From contig NZ_ML775959.1 of the NCBI RefSeq assembly GCF_009769385.1, positions 248,001 to 312,000 of the forward strand: a DNA stretch of 64,000 bases, given 5' to 3'. Under the pieces are notes generated by a model that worked only from the letters and a program-made list of their open reading frames with translations, was not told where the DNA came from and did not search any database. The DNA is from Saccharothrix deserti. Its GTDB lineage: Bacteria > Actinomycetota > Actinomycetes > Mycobacteriales > Pseudonocardiaceae. This document shows positions 25,766 through 34,524 of the stretch, piece by piece. The translations under genes were made by a program, and so were the position numbers. Position 1 is the stretch's first letter, and every line of letters starts with the position of its first letter.

Positions 25766-27762
25766 TGCGCCCCGGTCTGACCGCGCGGCTGAGCCGGCCG
25801 GGAATCCGGTTCGGCAGGCTCAACCTCCCGTCGTGGCTCGCGCTCGCGGTCGTCGTGCTGCTGGCGCTGCTCGCCACCCTGGCCCCGGTCGTCGCAGGGC
25901 ACGACCCGTACCTGACGGGCTCGGTCGTCGGCGGCCCGAGCGGTGAGCACTGGTTCGGCACCGACTCCTCCGGCCGCGACATCTTCTCGCGCCTGGTCCA
26001 CGGCGCCCGGTGGTCGCTCACGATCGGTTTGGGCGCCACCGCGCTCGCGCTCGTGGCCGGCGGGCTGATCGGCGCGTTCGCGGCCACCTCGCGCCGCCGG
26101 CTGGACGAGACCGTGATGCGGGTCCTCGACGTGGTCATGGCGTTCCCCGGTATCGCGCTCGCCGCCGTGCTGGTCGCCGTGTTCGGGCGCGGGATCGGGG
26201 TGCTGATCCTCGCGATCGGCTTCCTGTACACGCCGTCGGTCGCACGGGTGGTGCGGGCGAACGTGCTGGCGCAGTACAGCGAGGACTACGTCGCGGCCGA
26301 GCGGATCATCGGGGCCAAGCGCGCGTACATCCTGGCCAAGCACGTCGCGGTCAACTGCGCGGCGCCGGTGCTGGTGTTCTGCACGGTGATGGTGGCCGAC
26401 GCGATCGTGTTCGAGGCGTCGCTGTCGTTCATCGGGGCGGGCATCCAGCAGCCGGACCCGTCGTGGGGATCGGTGCTCGCCAACGGCAAGGAGCTGGTGC
26501 TGACCGGCGGCTGGTGGGCGACGCTGTTCCCCGGCCTGCTGATCCTCGTCACGGTGCTCGCGCTGAACGTGCTGTCCGAGGGGATCTCCGACGCCTGGGC
26601 GACACCGTCCGCGCGTCGGGCGAAGGCCGGACAAGCCGCGAAGGCGGTGGCGTTGACCGAGGGTGCCGTGGTCGAGGCCCCCGAGAGCGTCGAACCGGTG
26701 TTGCCGATCGCGGGACTGCGGGAGACCGGCGAACGGCTCAGCCGACGGGCCCGCGCGCTGGACGACCGGGAGGCCGTGCTGGAGGTGGAGCACCTCGCGA
26801 TCTCGTTCCGGGACCGGCACAACGGGGTGAACGTCGTCGACGACGTGTCGTTCACCGTGCGTGCGGGCGAAGTGCTGGGGCTGATCGGCGAATCCGGCTG
26901 CGGCAAGTCCCTGACCTCGCTGGCCGTCATGGGACTGCTGCCGGACACCGCGCGCGTGTCGGGTCACATCCGCTTCGACCACCAGGACCTGCTCGCGCTC
27001 AAGCCCCGGCAGCGCCGCCGTTACCTCGGCCACGACCTGGCGATGATCTACCAGGACGCGTTGAGCTCGCTCAACCCCGCGATGACGATCCGCGCGCAGC
27101 TCAAGCAGTTCACCCGGCGGGGCGGCACCCGCACACCGGAGGAACTGCTGGAGCTGGTGAACCTCGACCCGCAACGGACACTGCGGTCCTACCCGCACGA
27201 GCTGTCCGGCGGGCAGCGGCAACGGGTGCTCATCGCGATGGCGCTGTCCCGAAGCCCCAAGCTGATCGTCGCCGACGAGCCGACCACGGCGCTCGACGTC
27301 ACCGTGCAGGCCCAGATCGTGAAGCTGCTGCTGCGGTTGCAGGAGGAGCTGGGGTTCGCGCTCATCCTGGTCTCGCACGACCTCGCGCTGGTGTCCGAGG
27401 TCGCGGACCGCGTCGTGGTGATGTACGGCGGGCAGGTCGCCGAGATGGGCACGATCGCGCAGATCGTCGGTTCGCCCCGGCACCACTACACCCGTGGTCT
27501 GCTGTCCGCCGTGCTCTCGCTGGAGGAGAACCGGGCCACGCTGACCCAGATCAAGGGCGTCGTGCCGTCACCGGCCGACTTCGCGCCGGGGTGCCGCTTC
27601 GCCAACCGGTGCCCGGCGGCCCGTGCGGTCTGCCACCGCGAGGCGCCGGTCAAGGTGGGGGACAACGTCAACCACCTGATCGCTTGCCACTTCCCGGCGG
27701 AGCAGGTCCCGGCGGGGGAAAGCACAGGCGACACCGCGTCGGCGAAGGTGGAAGCCCGATGA
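25762..27762 (+). CDS. Fused ABC permease-ATPase (DppC-DppD fusion)
   Basis: The 666-aa protein joins two usually separate subunits. Residues 1-285 are a DppC-type permease: an N-terminal helix, HWFGTDSSGRDIFSR, and EAA loop YVAAERIIGAKRAYILAKH. A linker of about 60 residues leads to a DppD-type ATPase: Walker A GESGCGKS, signature LSGGQRQRV, Walker B LIVADEPTTALD. The C-terminal peptide-transporter tail carries paired cysteines (GCRFANRCPAARAVC). Such fusions occur in other actinobacteria. GTG 25762 overlaps the upstream stop; ATG 25765 is an equally possible start. The end overlaps the next ATPase by ATGA, so translation is coupled. Confidence 0.9.
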   Translation: MMRPGLTARLSRPGIRFGRLNLPSWLALAVVVLLALLATLAPVVAGHDPYLTGSVVGGPSGEHWFGTDSSGRDIFSRLVHGARWSLTIGLGATALALVAGGLIGAFAATSRRRLDETVMRVLDVVMAFPGIALAAVLVAVFGRGIGVLILAIGFLYTPSVARVVRANVLAQYSEDYVAAERIIGAKRAYILAKHVAVNCAAPVLVFCTVMVADAIVFEASLSFIGAGIQQPDPSWGSVLANGKELVLTGGWWATLFPGLLILVTVLALNVLSEGISDAWATPSARRAKAGQAAKAVALTEGAVVEAPESVEPVLPIAGLRETGERLSRRARALDDREAVLEVEHLAISFRDRHNGVNVVDDVSFTVRAGEVLGLIGESGCGKSLTSLAVMGLLPDTARVSGHIRFDHQDLLALKPRQRRRYLGHDLAMIYQDALSSLNPAMTIRAQLKQFTRRGGTRTPEELLELVNLDPQRTLRSYPHELSGGQRQRVLIAMALSRSPKLIVADEPTTALDVTVQAQIVKLLLRLQEELGFALILVSHDLALVSEVADRVVVMYGGQVAEMGTIAQIVGSPRHHYTRGLLSAVLSLEENRATLTQIKGVVPSPADFAPGCRFANRCPAARAVCHREAPVKVGDNVNHLIACHFPAEQVPAGESTGDTASAKVEAR

Positions 27763-28724
27763 ACCTGCTGGAACTCGACGGCGTGCACGTCGTGCACCGG
27801 ATCCGGTCGGCGCGCCTGTTCGGCCACGACAACGTCTACGCGTTGACCGACGCGAACCTCGTGCTGAACGCGGGCGAGACCGTCGGCGTGGTCGGCGAGT
27901 CCGGCTGCGGGAAGTCGACGCTGGCCAAGGTGATCGTCGGGCTGCAACGGCCCACCGGGGGGACCGTGCGCTACCGGGGCGACTCGCTGTGGGGGATGAC
28001 GGCGGCCGAGCGCGCCACCGGGTTCGGCCGCAACGTCGGCATGATCTTCCAGGACCCCGCCACCGCGCTCAACCGCCGCCTCGCCGTCGCCAAGATCATC
28101 CGTGACCCGCTCGACGTGCACCGCGAGGGCACGCCCGCCGAGCGCGCGGACCGGGTGCGGGAACTGATGTCGCTGGTCGGGCTGCCGGAGAGCGTCGCGG
28201 ACGCGGTGCCGGGGCAGCTCTCCGGCGGGCAACGGCAGCGGGTCGCGATCGCGCGGGCCCTGGCGTTGCGGCCCGCGCTGCTGGTCGCCGACGAGCCGAC
28301 CTCGGCGCTGGACGTGTCCGTGCGCGCCCAGATCCTCAACCTGCTGGTCGACCTGCGCGAACGGCTCGGCCTCGCGATGGTGTTCATCTCGCACGACATC
28401 CAGACGGTCAAGAAGATGAGCGACCGCATCGTCACCATGTACCTCGGCCGCGTGGTGGAGGAGGCTCCGGCGGCCGAGGTCCCCGAGTCCGCGCACCACC
28501 CGTACATGCGTGCCCTGTTCTCGGCCACGCCGAGCCTGCTGCACGCCGTGGAACCGATCGTGCTCAGCGGACCGGTGCCGTCCGCGACCGCACCGCCGAG
28601 CGGCTGCAACTTCCGCACCCGGTGCTGGAAGGCGACCGAGGAGTGCGCGGTCGAACTGCCCGCGCTGGTCCGGGCGGGCGGATCCGCCGACCACACCTAC
28701 CGCTGCATCCACCCGGAGCTGTAG
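27759..28724 (+). CDS. ABC transporter ATPase (DppF-type)
   Basis: The 321-aa ATPase has Walker A GESGCGKST, signature LSGGQRQRV, Walker B LLVADEPTSALD, and the oligopeptide-transporter C-terminal region with cysteines (GCNFRTRCWKATEEC). It pairs with the ATPase half of the preceding fusion. ATGA overlap with that gene shows tight coupling. The sialidase follows after 21 bp in the same operon. Confidence 0.93.
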   Translation: MNLLELDGVHVVHRIRSARLFGHDNVYALTDANLVLNAGETVGVVGESGCGKSTLAKVIVGLQRPTGGTVRYRGDSLWGMTAAERATGFGRNVGMIFQDPATALNRRLAVAKIIRDPLDVHREGTPAERADRVRELMSLVGLPESVADAVPGQLSGGQRQRVAIARALALRPALLVADEPTSALDVSVRAQILNLLVDLRERLGLAMVFISHDIQTVKKMSDRIVTMYLGRVVEEAPAAEVPESAHHPYMRALFSATPSLLHAVEPIVLSGPVPSATAPPSGCNFRTRCWKATEECAVELPALVRAGGSADHTYRCIHPEL

Positions 28725-28745
28725 ATCTTCCAGAGGGGACGGACC

Positions 28746-30662
28746 GTGAGAGCAACAGCGTTGTTGTCCATGGCCTTGGTCGGGGTGCTGGTCGGAGGCG
28801 TCACCCCTGCCGCCGCCACACCGACCGCCGCCACACCGTTCACCGACGCACCGTTCACCGACGCACCGACCGCGCCGTACCTCGAAGAGCAGGTGCTGTT
28901 CAAGGCCTCGCAGGAGCAGGGCTACCGCTGCTTCCGCATCCCGGCGATAGTGCGCAGCGCGGACGGCACGCTCTTGGCGTTCGCCGAAGGGCGGGTGGAC
29001 AACTGCGGCGACACCGGCGACATCGACGTGGTGCTGAAGCGCTCGACCGACGGCGGCCGGACGTGGTCGCCGATGCGGATCGTGAACGAGGGCAACGGGG
29101 ACACGCACGGCAACCCGGTGCCGATCGTCGACCGCACCACCGGCCGGATCTTCCTGTTCACCACCTACAACGCGGGCCGTGACGACGACAAGCCGTGCGA
29201 CGTGCCGTGTGCGCGCACGCCGCACCTCCAGCACAGCGACGACGACGGCGTGACGTGGTCGGACCCGGTCGACATGGCCGACCAGGTCAAACTGCCCGAG
29301 TGGGACTACTGGTACGCCACCGGCCCGGTGCACGGCATCCAGCTGACGCGCGGCCCGCACGCCGGTCGGCTCGTCTTCGGCGTGTGCGGCGAGACCAGCG
29401 ACGGCGGCACCGCGAAATCGGTCGCCAACGACGCCGCGCTGGTCTACAGCGACGACCACGGTGCGACCTGGCGGGTCGGCGCCGTGGACAGCACCGGCTT
29501 CCCGGCCGGTGGGCCGTTCACCCAGAAGCCGCAGGAGATCACCGTCACCGAACTCGCCGACGGCTCGGTCTACGCCGGCGCGCGTGAACAGGGCGGCACC
29601 GATATCGGCAACCGGTCCTTCGCGATCAGCCGGGACGGCGGGGAGTCGTTCAGCACGCCGTTCCGGGCCATCCCGGACCTGGTGACGCCGACCGTGCAGG
29701 GCGCGGTGCTGCGCCTGGAGCGGATCGGCCGCCCCGACCGGATCCTGTTCTCCGCGCCGTCCGACACCGACCGGCGCCGCTGGATGATGATCCGCTCCTC
29801 GTACGACCACGGCCGCACGTGGGACAGCGCCGAGCAGGGCACCCGGATCACGTCCGACTGGTCCGGTTACTCGGATCTGGTGCAGATCAGCGATGCCGAG
29901 GCGCGTTCCACCGACATCGGCCTGATGTACGAGGGCGGGCCGGTCGACGCCCGCGACGAGATCCGGTTCGCCCGGTTCAACGAGGAGTACCTCGGCCGGC
30001 GCAAGCCGATCGGCCCGACGACTCGTGACGTCTCCAGGACTCACGCGGACGGCTACGTGCTCGGCGGGGCGACGTCGACCGACGGTCGGTTCGGTCGGGG
30101 GCTCGGGCTGGACGGTGCCGACGACTACCTGCGGGTGCCCTACGACCCCGCGTTGGTGCCCGGTTCCGGCGACCTCACGTTCAGCGCGTGGGTCCGTTAC
30201 GGCGCCTCGAAAAGCGACCAGGCACTGCTGTGGCTGGGCGGGATGGGCGGCACCGCGCCGCAACTGTGGCTGCGCGCGGAGCCTGCCGACAACCGCCTCG
30301 TCGCCCGGATGACCACGGCGTCCGGCAGCGCGTCGGTCGCGTCGACGCAGGCGTACGACGACCAGGACTGGCACCACGTCGTTCTGCAACGGTCGGCCGG
30401 TCGGCTGCTGCTCTGGGTGGACGGTGCGCAGGTCGCGTCCGGTCCGGCGGTGGCGGGCTCGGTGAGCGAACGGGTGTCGTTCCAGATCCAGGTGGGGCAG
30501 CGGCTGGACAACGCCCAGCGCTTCCACGGCACCCTCGACGAGGTCCGCCTCTACACGCGCGCCCTGTCCGCGGCCGAGCTGGACCGGGTGCGCCTGACGA
30601 ACGCCGACGTGCGGGACGGCCAAGTGCTGCGCCTGCCGCTCGACGTCGTGCGGGGAGGCTGA
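28746..30662 (+). CDS. Secreted exo-alpha-sialidase (GH33) with C-terminal LamG-like domain
   Basis: The 638-aa protein has a Sec signal peptide followed by a Thr/Pro/Ala spacer. The six-bladed propeller begins with CFRIPAIV (the FRIP motif with the substrate-binding Arg). It carries several Asp boxes (STDGGRTW, SDDDGVTW, SDDHGATW, SYDHGRTW) and a catalytic-region SDWSGYSDL. Residues about 430-630 form a LamG/concanavalin domain (FGRGLGLDGADDYLRV) that may bind the glycan. The enzyme frees terminal sialic acid outside the cell. It is co-operonic with an ABC importer, with a NanA-type lyase next, giving a release-import-cleave series. The GTG start has GAGGGGAC upstream. Confidence 0.93.
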   Translation: MRATALLSMALVGVLVGGVTPAAATPTAATPFTDAPFTDAPTAPYLEEQVLFKASQEQGYRCFRIPAIVRSADGTLLAFAEGRVDNCGDTGDIDVVLKRSTDGGRTWSPMRIVNEGNGDTHGNPVPIVDRTTGRIFLFTTYNAGRDDDKPCDVPCARTPHLQHSDDDGVTWSDPVDMADQVKLPEWDYWYATGPVHGIQLTRGPHAGRLVFGVCGETSDGGTAKSVANDAALVYSDDHGATWRVGAVDSTGFPAGGPFTQKPQEITVTELADGSVYAGAREQGGTDIGNRSFAISRDGGESFSTPFRAIPDLVTPTVQGAVLRLERIGRPDRILFSAPSDTDRRRWMMIRSSYDHGRTWDSAEQGTRITSDWSGYSDLVQISDAEARSTDIGLMYEGGPVDARDEIRFARFNEEYLGRRKPIGPTTRDVSRTHADGYVLGGATSTDGRFGRGLGLDGADDYLRVPYDPALVPGSGDLTFSAWVRYGASKSDQALLWLGGMGGTAPQLWLRAEPADNRLVARMTTASGSASVASTQAYDDQDWHHVVLQRSAGRLLLWVDGAQVASGPAVAGSVSERVSFQIQVGQRLDNAQRFHGTLDEVRLYTRALSAAELDRVRLTNADVRDGQVLRLPLDVVRGG

Positions 30663-30791
30663 CCGTGCGTCGCGGAGTCGCATTCCACAGTGGACGGTAG
30701 TGGGTGAGGTCGGTCTCCGCCAAGACCGCCAAGGCCGCCGAGGCGATCCCGGACGGGTGAACTCACGGTGATCGGACCTTCGGACAGGGTA

Positions 30792-30819
30792 GGACATTGG
30801 ACATAGGACGTAGGATGTC
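30792..30819. promoter_or_regulatory. Heptad-repeat operator upstream of the NanA-type gene
   Basis: Four contiguous 7-bp repeats GGACATT, GGACATA, GGACGTA, GGATGTC span 30792-30819. The last three also form an inverted GACAT-N10-ATGTC pair (30800-30804/30815-30819). GACATAGGAC (30800-30809) is the reverse complement of GTCCTATGTC at 23124-23133, linking the two units to one regulator. Confidence 0.6.
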
Positions 30820-30864
30820 AGGCGACCGCATGCCCACCGATTCCGGTTCGCAAGGGAGAGGCTC

Positions 30865-31779
30865 TTGACACAGCTCGATGGCGGCGTCGTGCCACCCGTG
30901 TGCACCCCGCTGACCCCGGAACGGGAACTGGACGTTCCCTCGCTGGAACGCCTGGCCGCCTTCCTGATCGACGCCGGCGTGCACGGGCTGTTCGTCACCG
31001 GGTCCACCGGCGAGGTCGCCTACCTGCCAGACGACGTGCGCTACCGGGCGCTGGAGGTGGTCGCGGGCGTTTCGGCGGGCCAGGTGCCGGTGCTCTCCGG
31101 GATCATCGACACGACCACGCCGCGGGTGGTCGAGCACGCGCGGGCGGCCAAGGCGTCCGGCGCCGACGCGCTCGTGGCGACCGCGCCGTTCTACGCGCCG
31201 ACGCACCCCTCGGAGTTCCGCGGGCACTTCCGGGCCATCCGGGAGGCGGTGGACCTGCCGCTCGTCGCCTACGACATCCCCAGTTCGGTCGGTTCCAAGC
31301 TGCCGACCGACGTCATCGCGGAGTTGGCCGAGGACGGCACGCTGGCGGCGCTCAAGGACTCCAGCGGTGATCTCGACGGCCTGCGCGCGGTGCTGGAGTC
31401 GACGGACACGTCCCGGTTCCGGTGCTACTCGGGCTCGGAGACGCTCGCCGACCTCGGTCTGTTCATCGGCGCGCACGGCCTGGTGCCGGGCATCGCCAAC
31501 ATCGACCCGCACGGGTACCTGAGGCTCTTCGAGGCGGCCGGCAGGGGCGACTGGGACGCCGCGCGCGTCGAACAGCTCCGGCTGCGGCGGCTGTTCGGGC
31601 TGATCCACGTCGGCGGCACGAGGATGGGCCGCTACTCGTCGGCGATCGGGGCGTTCAAGGAGGGCCTGGCGATCCGGGGCGTGATCGCGAACCCGACGAC
31701 GAGCGAGCCGATGATCCCGCTGGACGACGCCGAGCGCGCGGCCGTGCGCGGATTCCTGGACGAAGCGGGTCTGCTCTAA
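30865..31779 (+). CDS. DapA/NanA-superfamily aldolase, probable N-acetylneuraminate lyase
   Basis: The 304-aa TIM barrel has the class I aldolase signatures: GSTGEVAYL, VAYDIPSS with Tyr136, and AALKDSSGD with Schiff-base Lys164. The Tyr/Lys spacing matches E. coli NanA (137/165, from memory) and also DHDPS, so motifs alone do not decide the substrate. Position between a sialidase/importer operon and a GntR regulator, behind a shared operator, argues for N-acetylneuraminate lyase rather than lysine biosynthesis. A KDG-type enzyme is a further possibility. The start is TTG with AAGGGAGAGG upstream. GntR follows after 29 bp. Confidence 0.85.
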   Translation: MTQLDGGVVPPVCTPLTPERELDVPSLERLAAFLIDAGVHGLFVTGSTGEVAYLPDDVRYRALEVVAGVSAGQVPVLSGIIDTTTPRVVEHARAAKASGADALVATAPFYAPTHPSEFRGHFRAIREAVDLPLVAYDIPSSVGSKLPTDVIAELAEDGTLAALKDSSGDLDGLRAVLESTDTSRFRCYSGSETLADLGLFIGAHGLVPGIANIDPHGYLRLFEAAGRGDWDAARVEQLRLRRLFGLIHVGGTRMGRYSSAIGAFKEGLAIRGVIANPTTSEPMIPLDDAERAAVRGFLDEAGLL

Positions 31780-31808
31780 GGTTGGTTGGTTGGACGTGGG
31801 AGGACCTC

Positions 31809-32528
31809 ATGACGGAGCAGCAGCCGCCTGCCAAGCTGGCCACCAGGATGAACCGGGCGATCCGCGACGAGATCACCGGGCTGATCCTCAGCCGTGGCCT
31901 GAAGTCGGGCGACCCGCTGCCCACCGAGACCGAGCTGGTCGAGGCGCTCGGGGTGAGCCGCAACTCGGTCCGTGAGGCGCTCAAGGCGTTGCAGGCACTC
32001 GACATCGTGGAGATCCGGCACGGCTACGGCACCTACGTCGGCCGCCTGTCGTTGGACCCGCTCGCCGACGGCCTGACCTTCCGCGCGTTGCACGACATCG
32101 GGCGCGACCTGAGGTCGATGGAGGAGATCGTCGAGGTGCGCGAGGCGCTGGAGGGCGCGCTGATCCGGCGCATCGCCACCACCATCCCGGAGGCGGACCT
32201 CGCGGCGCTGGACGACGTCACCCGCCGGATGAACGAGCGCGCCAAGGCGGGGCAGACGTTCGCCGACGAGGACCGCGAGTTCCACGAGGTGCTGTACCGG
32301 TCGTTGGACAACGCGCTGGTGACCCAGCTGCTGCGGGCGTTCTGGGACGTCTTCCACCGGGTCAACCACCGGCTGGGCGTGACCGACCCGAACCCGATGC
32401 AGACCGTGCGCAGGCACCGCGCCATCGTGACCGCACTCCGCAAGCGCGACGTGGCGCGCGCGGAGTCGGCGATGGCCGAGCACTTCCGCAACCTGGACGC
32501 GCGGGTCGCGCAGCTGCGTTCGACCTGA
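31809..32528 (+). CDS. GntR-family regulator, FadR/FCD subgroup
   Basis: The 239-aa protein has an N-terminal winged helix (LKSGDPLPTETELVEALGVS, RNSVREALKALQALDIVEI, about 25-80) and an all-helical FCD effector domain. The metal-binding residues fit the family (D and H in DREFHEVLY, VRRHRAIVTAL, AEHFRNL). It is in one unit with the NanA-type lyase and probably represses it and the transporter operon through the CATAGGAC-type operators. The effector may be sialic acid or a breakdown product. GGGAGG supports the ATG. Confidence 0.92.
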   Translation: MTEQQPPAKLATRMNRAIRDEITGLILSRGLKSGDPLPTETELVEALGVSRNSVREALKALQALDIVEIRHGYGTYVGRLSLDPLADGLTFRALHDIGRDLRSMEEIVEVREALEGALIRRIATTIPEADLAALDDVTRRMNERAKAGQTFADEDREFHEVLYRSLDNALVTQLLRAFWDVFHRVNHRLGVTDPNPMQTVRRHRAIVTALRKRDVARAESAMAEHFRNLDARVAQLRST

Positions 32529-32786
32529 GCGGGCGCGTGCCGCGTCAAGACCTGTCTCAGCCGTCGAGGGACCTTCCGCGCCAGTTCGCGGGCGGCTTCG
32601 CAGGAGGCAGCGTGGGGTGGTCGAGCCGTCGCACGTCGTGTTCGGCGCGATATCCGAGGCCAGGTAGCGGCAGCGTCGGAGATCCGGTGTGGACACCACC
32701 CGGTCGAGCTTGTCGAAGACGGCGAGTCGTTCCCCCGGCGGAACTCGCGCCGCTCCGAGCACGACCGCCGTCAGTGACGTGGTCGC

Positions 32787-33992
32787 CTACCTCGGGACGT
32801 TGGGCTGCCGGTCGGTGCGCCGTGCGTTGAGGGCGAGGGTCCAGGCGGAGCCGGCGAGGGCGATGGCGGACGCGGTGGCCAGCGCCCAGGGGATGCCGGC
32901 GGACTGGGCCACCAGACCGAGCACGATCGGTCCGCCGCCCAGGCCGAGGTCGATGAACGCGCTGGCGGTGCCGGACGCGGCGCCCCGTTGGTCGGGGCGG
33001 GCGGTGGCGAAGACGGCGGAGAAGAACGCGGGCGTGCTGAAGGTGACGCCGAGTGCCATCAGGACTGTGCCGGTGAACAGGCCCAGGGGAGTGGTCCACG
33101 TCGCCGCGGTCGCCAGGCCGACGGCGATGGCGGCCAGGGCGGCGGCTCCGAGCGGTAGCGACGGCACCTTGTCCGGCACCTTGGCGAACGCGATCCGGCT
33201 CACCACCACGACCACCCCGTACACGAACAGGGGCGTGCTGCTGTTCTGCAGGCCCACGTCCTGCGAGTGCAGCGCGGCGAACGCCAGGAACCCGCCGATC
33301 GCGGCGAGCGACGTGAAGAAGCCGATGCTCGGGCCGATCGCCTTGCGGTGGATGAGCCTGCGCGGACCGACCGGGCCGTCGGCGGGCGCACGGGTCTCAC
33401 CGATCAGGGCCGCGAGGACGGCCGCCGCCACCGAGAGGACCGCCGCGCCCAGCCAGGCGGCGGTGAAGCTGCCGTTCTCCACCAGGAACTCGCCTAGCGG
33501 CGGGCCGAACGCGATCCCCAGGTACAGGCCGAGCGAGTTGTAGCTCAACGCCTCGCCGACGCGTGAGGGCGCGGCGAGGTCCGCCAGGGCGGCGAACCCG
33601 GCCACGAAGAACGCGGCCTCGGCGACGCCGAGGAGCAGGCGCAGCGCGATGACCGCGGGCAGTGAGTCGACGAACGCGGTGAGTGCCAGGCTGACGGCGG
33701 CCAGCAGCGCGCCGCCGACGAGCAGCGGCCGGCGGCCGAGCCGGTCGGTCAGCACCCCGGCGAACGGCCGCAGCACGAGCGCGGAGATGGCGAACGCGCC
33801 GAACGCCAGCCCGGCCGCGGCCTCGTCGGAGCCCAGCGGGCCGGTCACGTAGAGCGGCAGCGTGTAGATGGCCACGCCCGCGGCCGTGAAGTACCCCAGG
33901 TCCGCCACTGTGAGCAGCACGAACCCGGTCGTGAACAGGCGGTCCGATCCGGTCACCGGTCCAGGATGGGCCGAACGGAGCAACGGCGCCAT
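32787..33992 (-). CDS. MFS transporter
   Basis: The 401-aa protein has about twelve hydrophobic helices and the MFS loop 2-3 motif (GVLTDRLGRRPLLVGG), plus a repeat-like second half. It is most like drug- or sugar-efflux MFS proteins; substrate is unknown. ATG 33992 is used, but no good ribosome site precedes it; GTG 33956, which drops 12 residues, is equally likely. It is convergent with gntR, with a 258-bp gap showing no gene. It is probably unrelated to the sialic-acid genes. Confidence 0.88.
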   Translation of the reverse strand: MAPLLRSAHPGPVTGSDRLFTTGFVLLTVADLGYFTAAGVAIYTLPLYVTGPLGSDEAAAGLAFGAFAISALVLRPFAGVLTDRLGRRPLLVGGALLAAVSLALTAFVDSLPAVIALRLLLGVAEAAFFVAGFAALADLAAPSRVGEALSYNSLGLYLGIAFGPPLGEFLVENGSFTAAWLGAAVLSVAAAVLAALIGETRAPADGPVGPRRLIHRKAIGPSIGFFTSLAAIGGFLAFAALHSQDVGLQNSSTPLFVYGVVVVVSRIAFAKVPDKVPSLPLGAAALAAIAVGLATAATWTTPLGLFTGTVLMALGVTFSTPAFFSAVFATARPDQRGAASGTASAFIDLGLGGGPIVLGLVAQSAGIPWALATASAIALAGSAWTLALNARRTDRQPNVPR

Positions 33993-34044
33993 GGGGCGTT
34001 GGACCCTGAAAGGACCGGGTACCGGCCCGGTCAGCGGCGGTGTC

Positions 34045-34269
34045 TCACCTCTGGTTGCGCGGGTGGTTCCGCGCGGTCCGCTCGTTGCCGCGCCGGTAGT
34101 TCCCGGTCCACCGGGCCATGACGAGCTGGGGATCCGAGCCGACCTCGTCCAGGAACTCGGCCGCCCGCGGACCGCGCAGGGTCGTGGCGACTCGACCGTG
34201 GTGACGGATCACCACGGTCCCGTCGCGTGAGGTGTACGAGAAACCGCTGGGTGCGTTCACGCGACGCAC
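34045..34269 (-). CDS. Small conserved actinobacterial hypothetical protein
   Basis: The 74-aa basic protein has a compact beta-rich start (FSYTSRDGTVVIRHHGRVAT), then TLRGPRAAEFL and an Arg/Asn-rich end (NYRRGNERTARNHPRNQR). I recognise it as a widespread small actinobacterial protein of unknown function. The GTG at 34269 (or 34260) has no clear ribosome site, which lowers confidence in the exact start. No function is assigned. Confidence 0.6.
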   Translation of the reverse strand: MRRVNAPSGFSYTSRDGTVVIRHHGRVATTLRGPRAAEFLDEVGSDPQLVMARWTGNYRRGNERTARNHPRNQR

Positions 34270-34524
34270 GATCGGCGACCGATGCCCGCGTTCGCAACCC
34301 CATTAGCGCTCTCCTGACGATTCGGTCCATGGACGCCTGCTCACGCTGAGTTACAAGCCCGATGGGACGTGCAACGACCCGATCAACTCCGACGACAGGG
34401 AAACGACAGGTTTGTTCAGCCCGCTGAAGCCGGGCCCGCACTGATGTTCTTGGCAGAGAAGGAGAAGTACACTTGCCCGGCCACCGCCGCCGGCTTCCGC
34501 ACCCCAGCTGACGAAGGGCGATCC

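Noticed and set aside
26010..28724. Long plus-strand frame beginning inside the permease-ATPase fusion
   Set aside because: Only its last third (from 27759) is the real DppF-type ATPase. The earlier part is the wrong frame of the fusion gene.
30865..31779. Lysine-biosynthesis dihydrodipicolinate synthase
   Set aside because: The motifs allow it, but the sialidase/importer neighbours, the adjacent GntR regulator and the shared operator favour N-acetylneuraminate lyase.
32529..32786. Small gene in the gap between gntR and the MFS gene
   Set aside because: Frames here are short or antisense extensions of the MFS region, with no ribosome site or recognisable motif.
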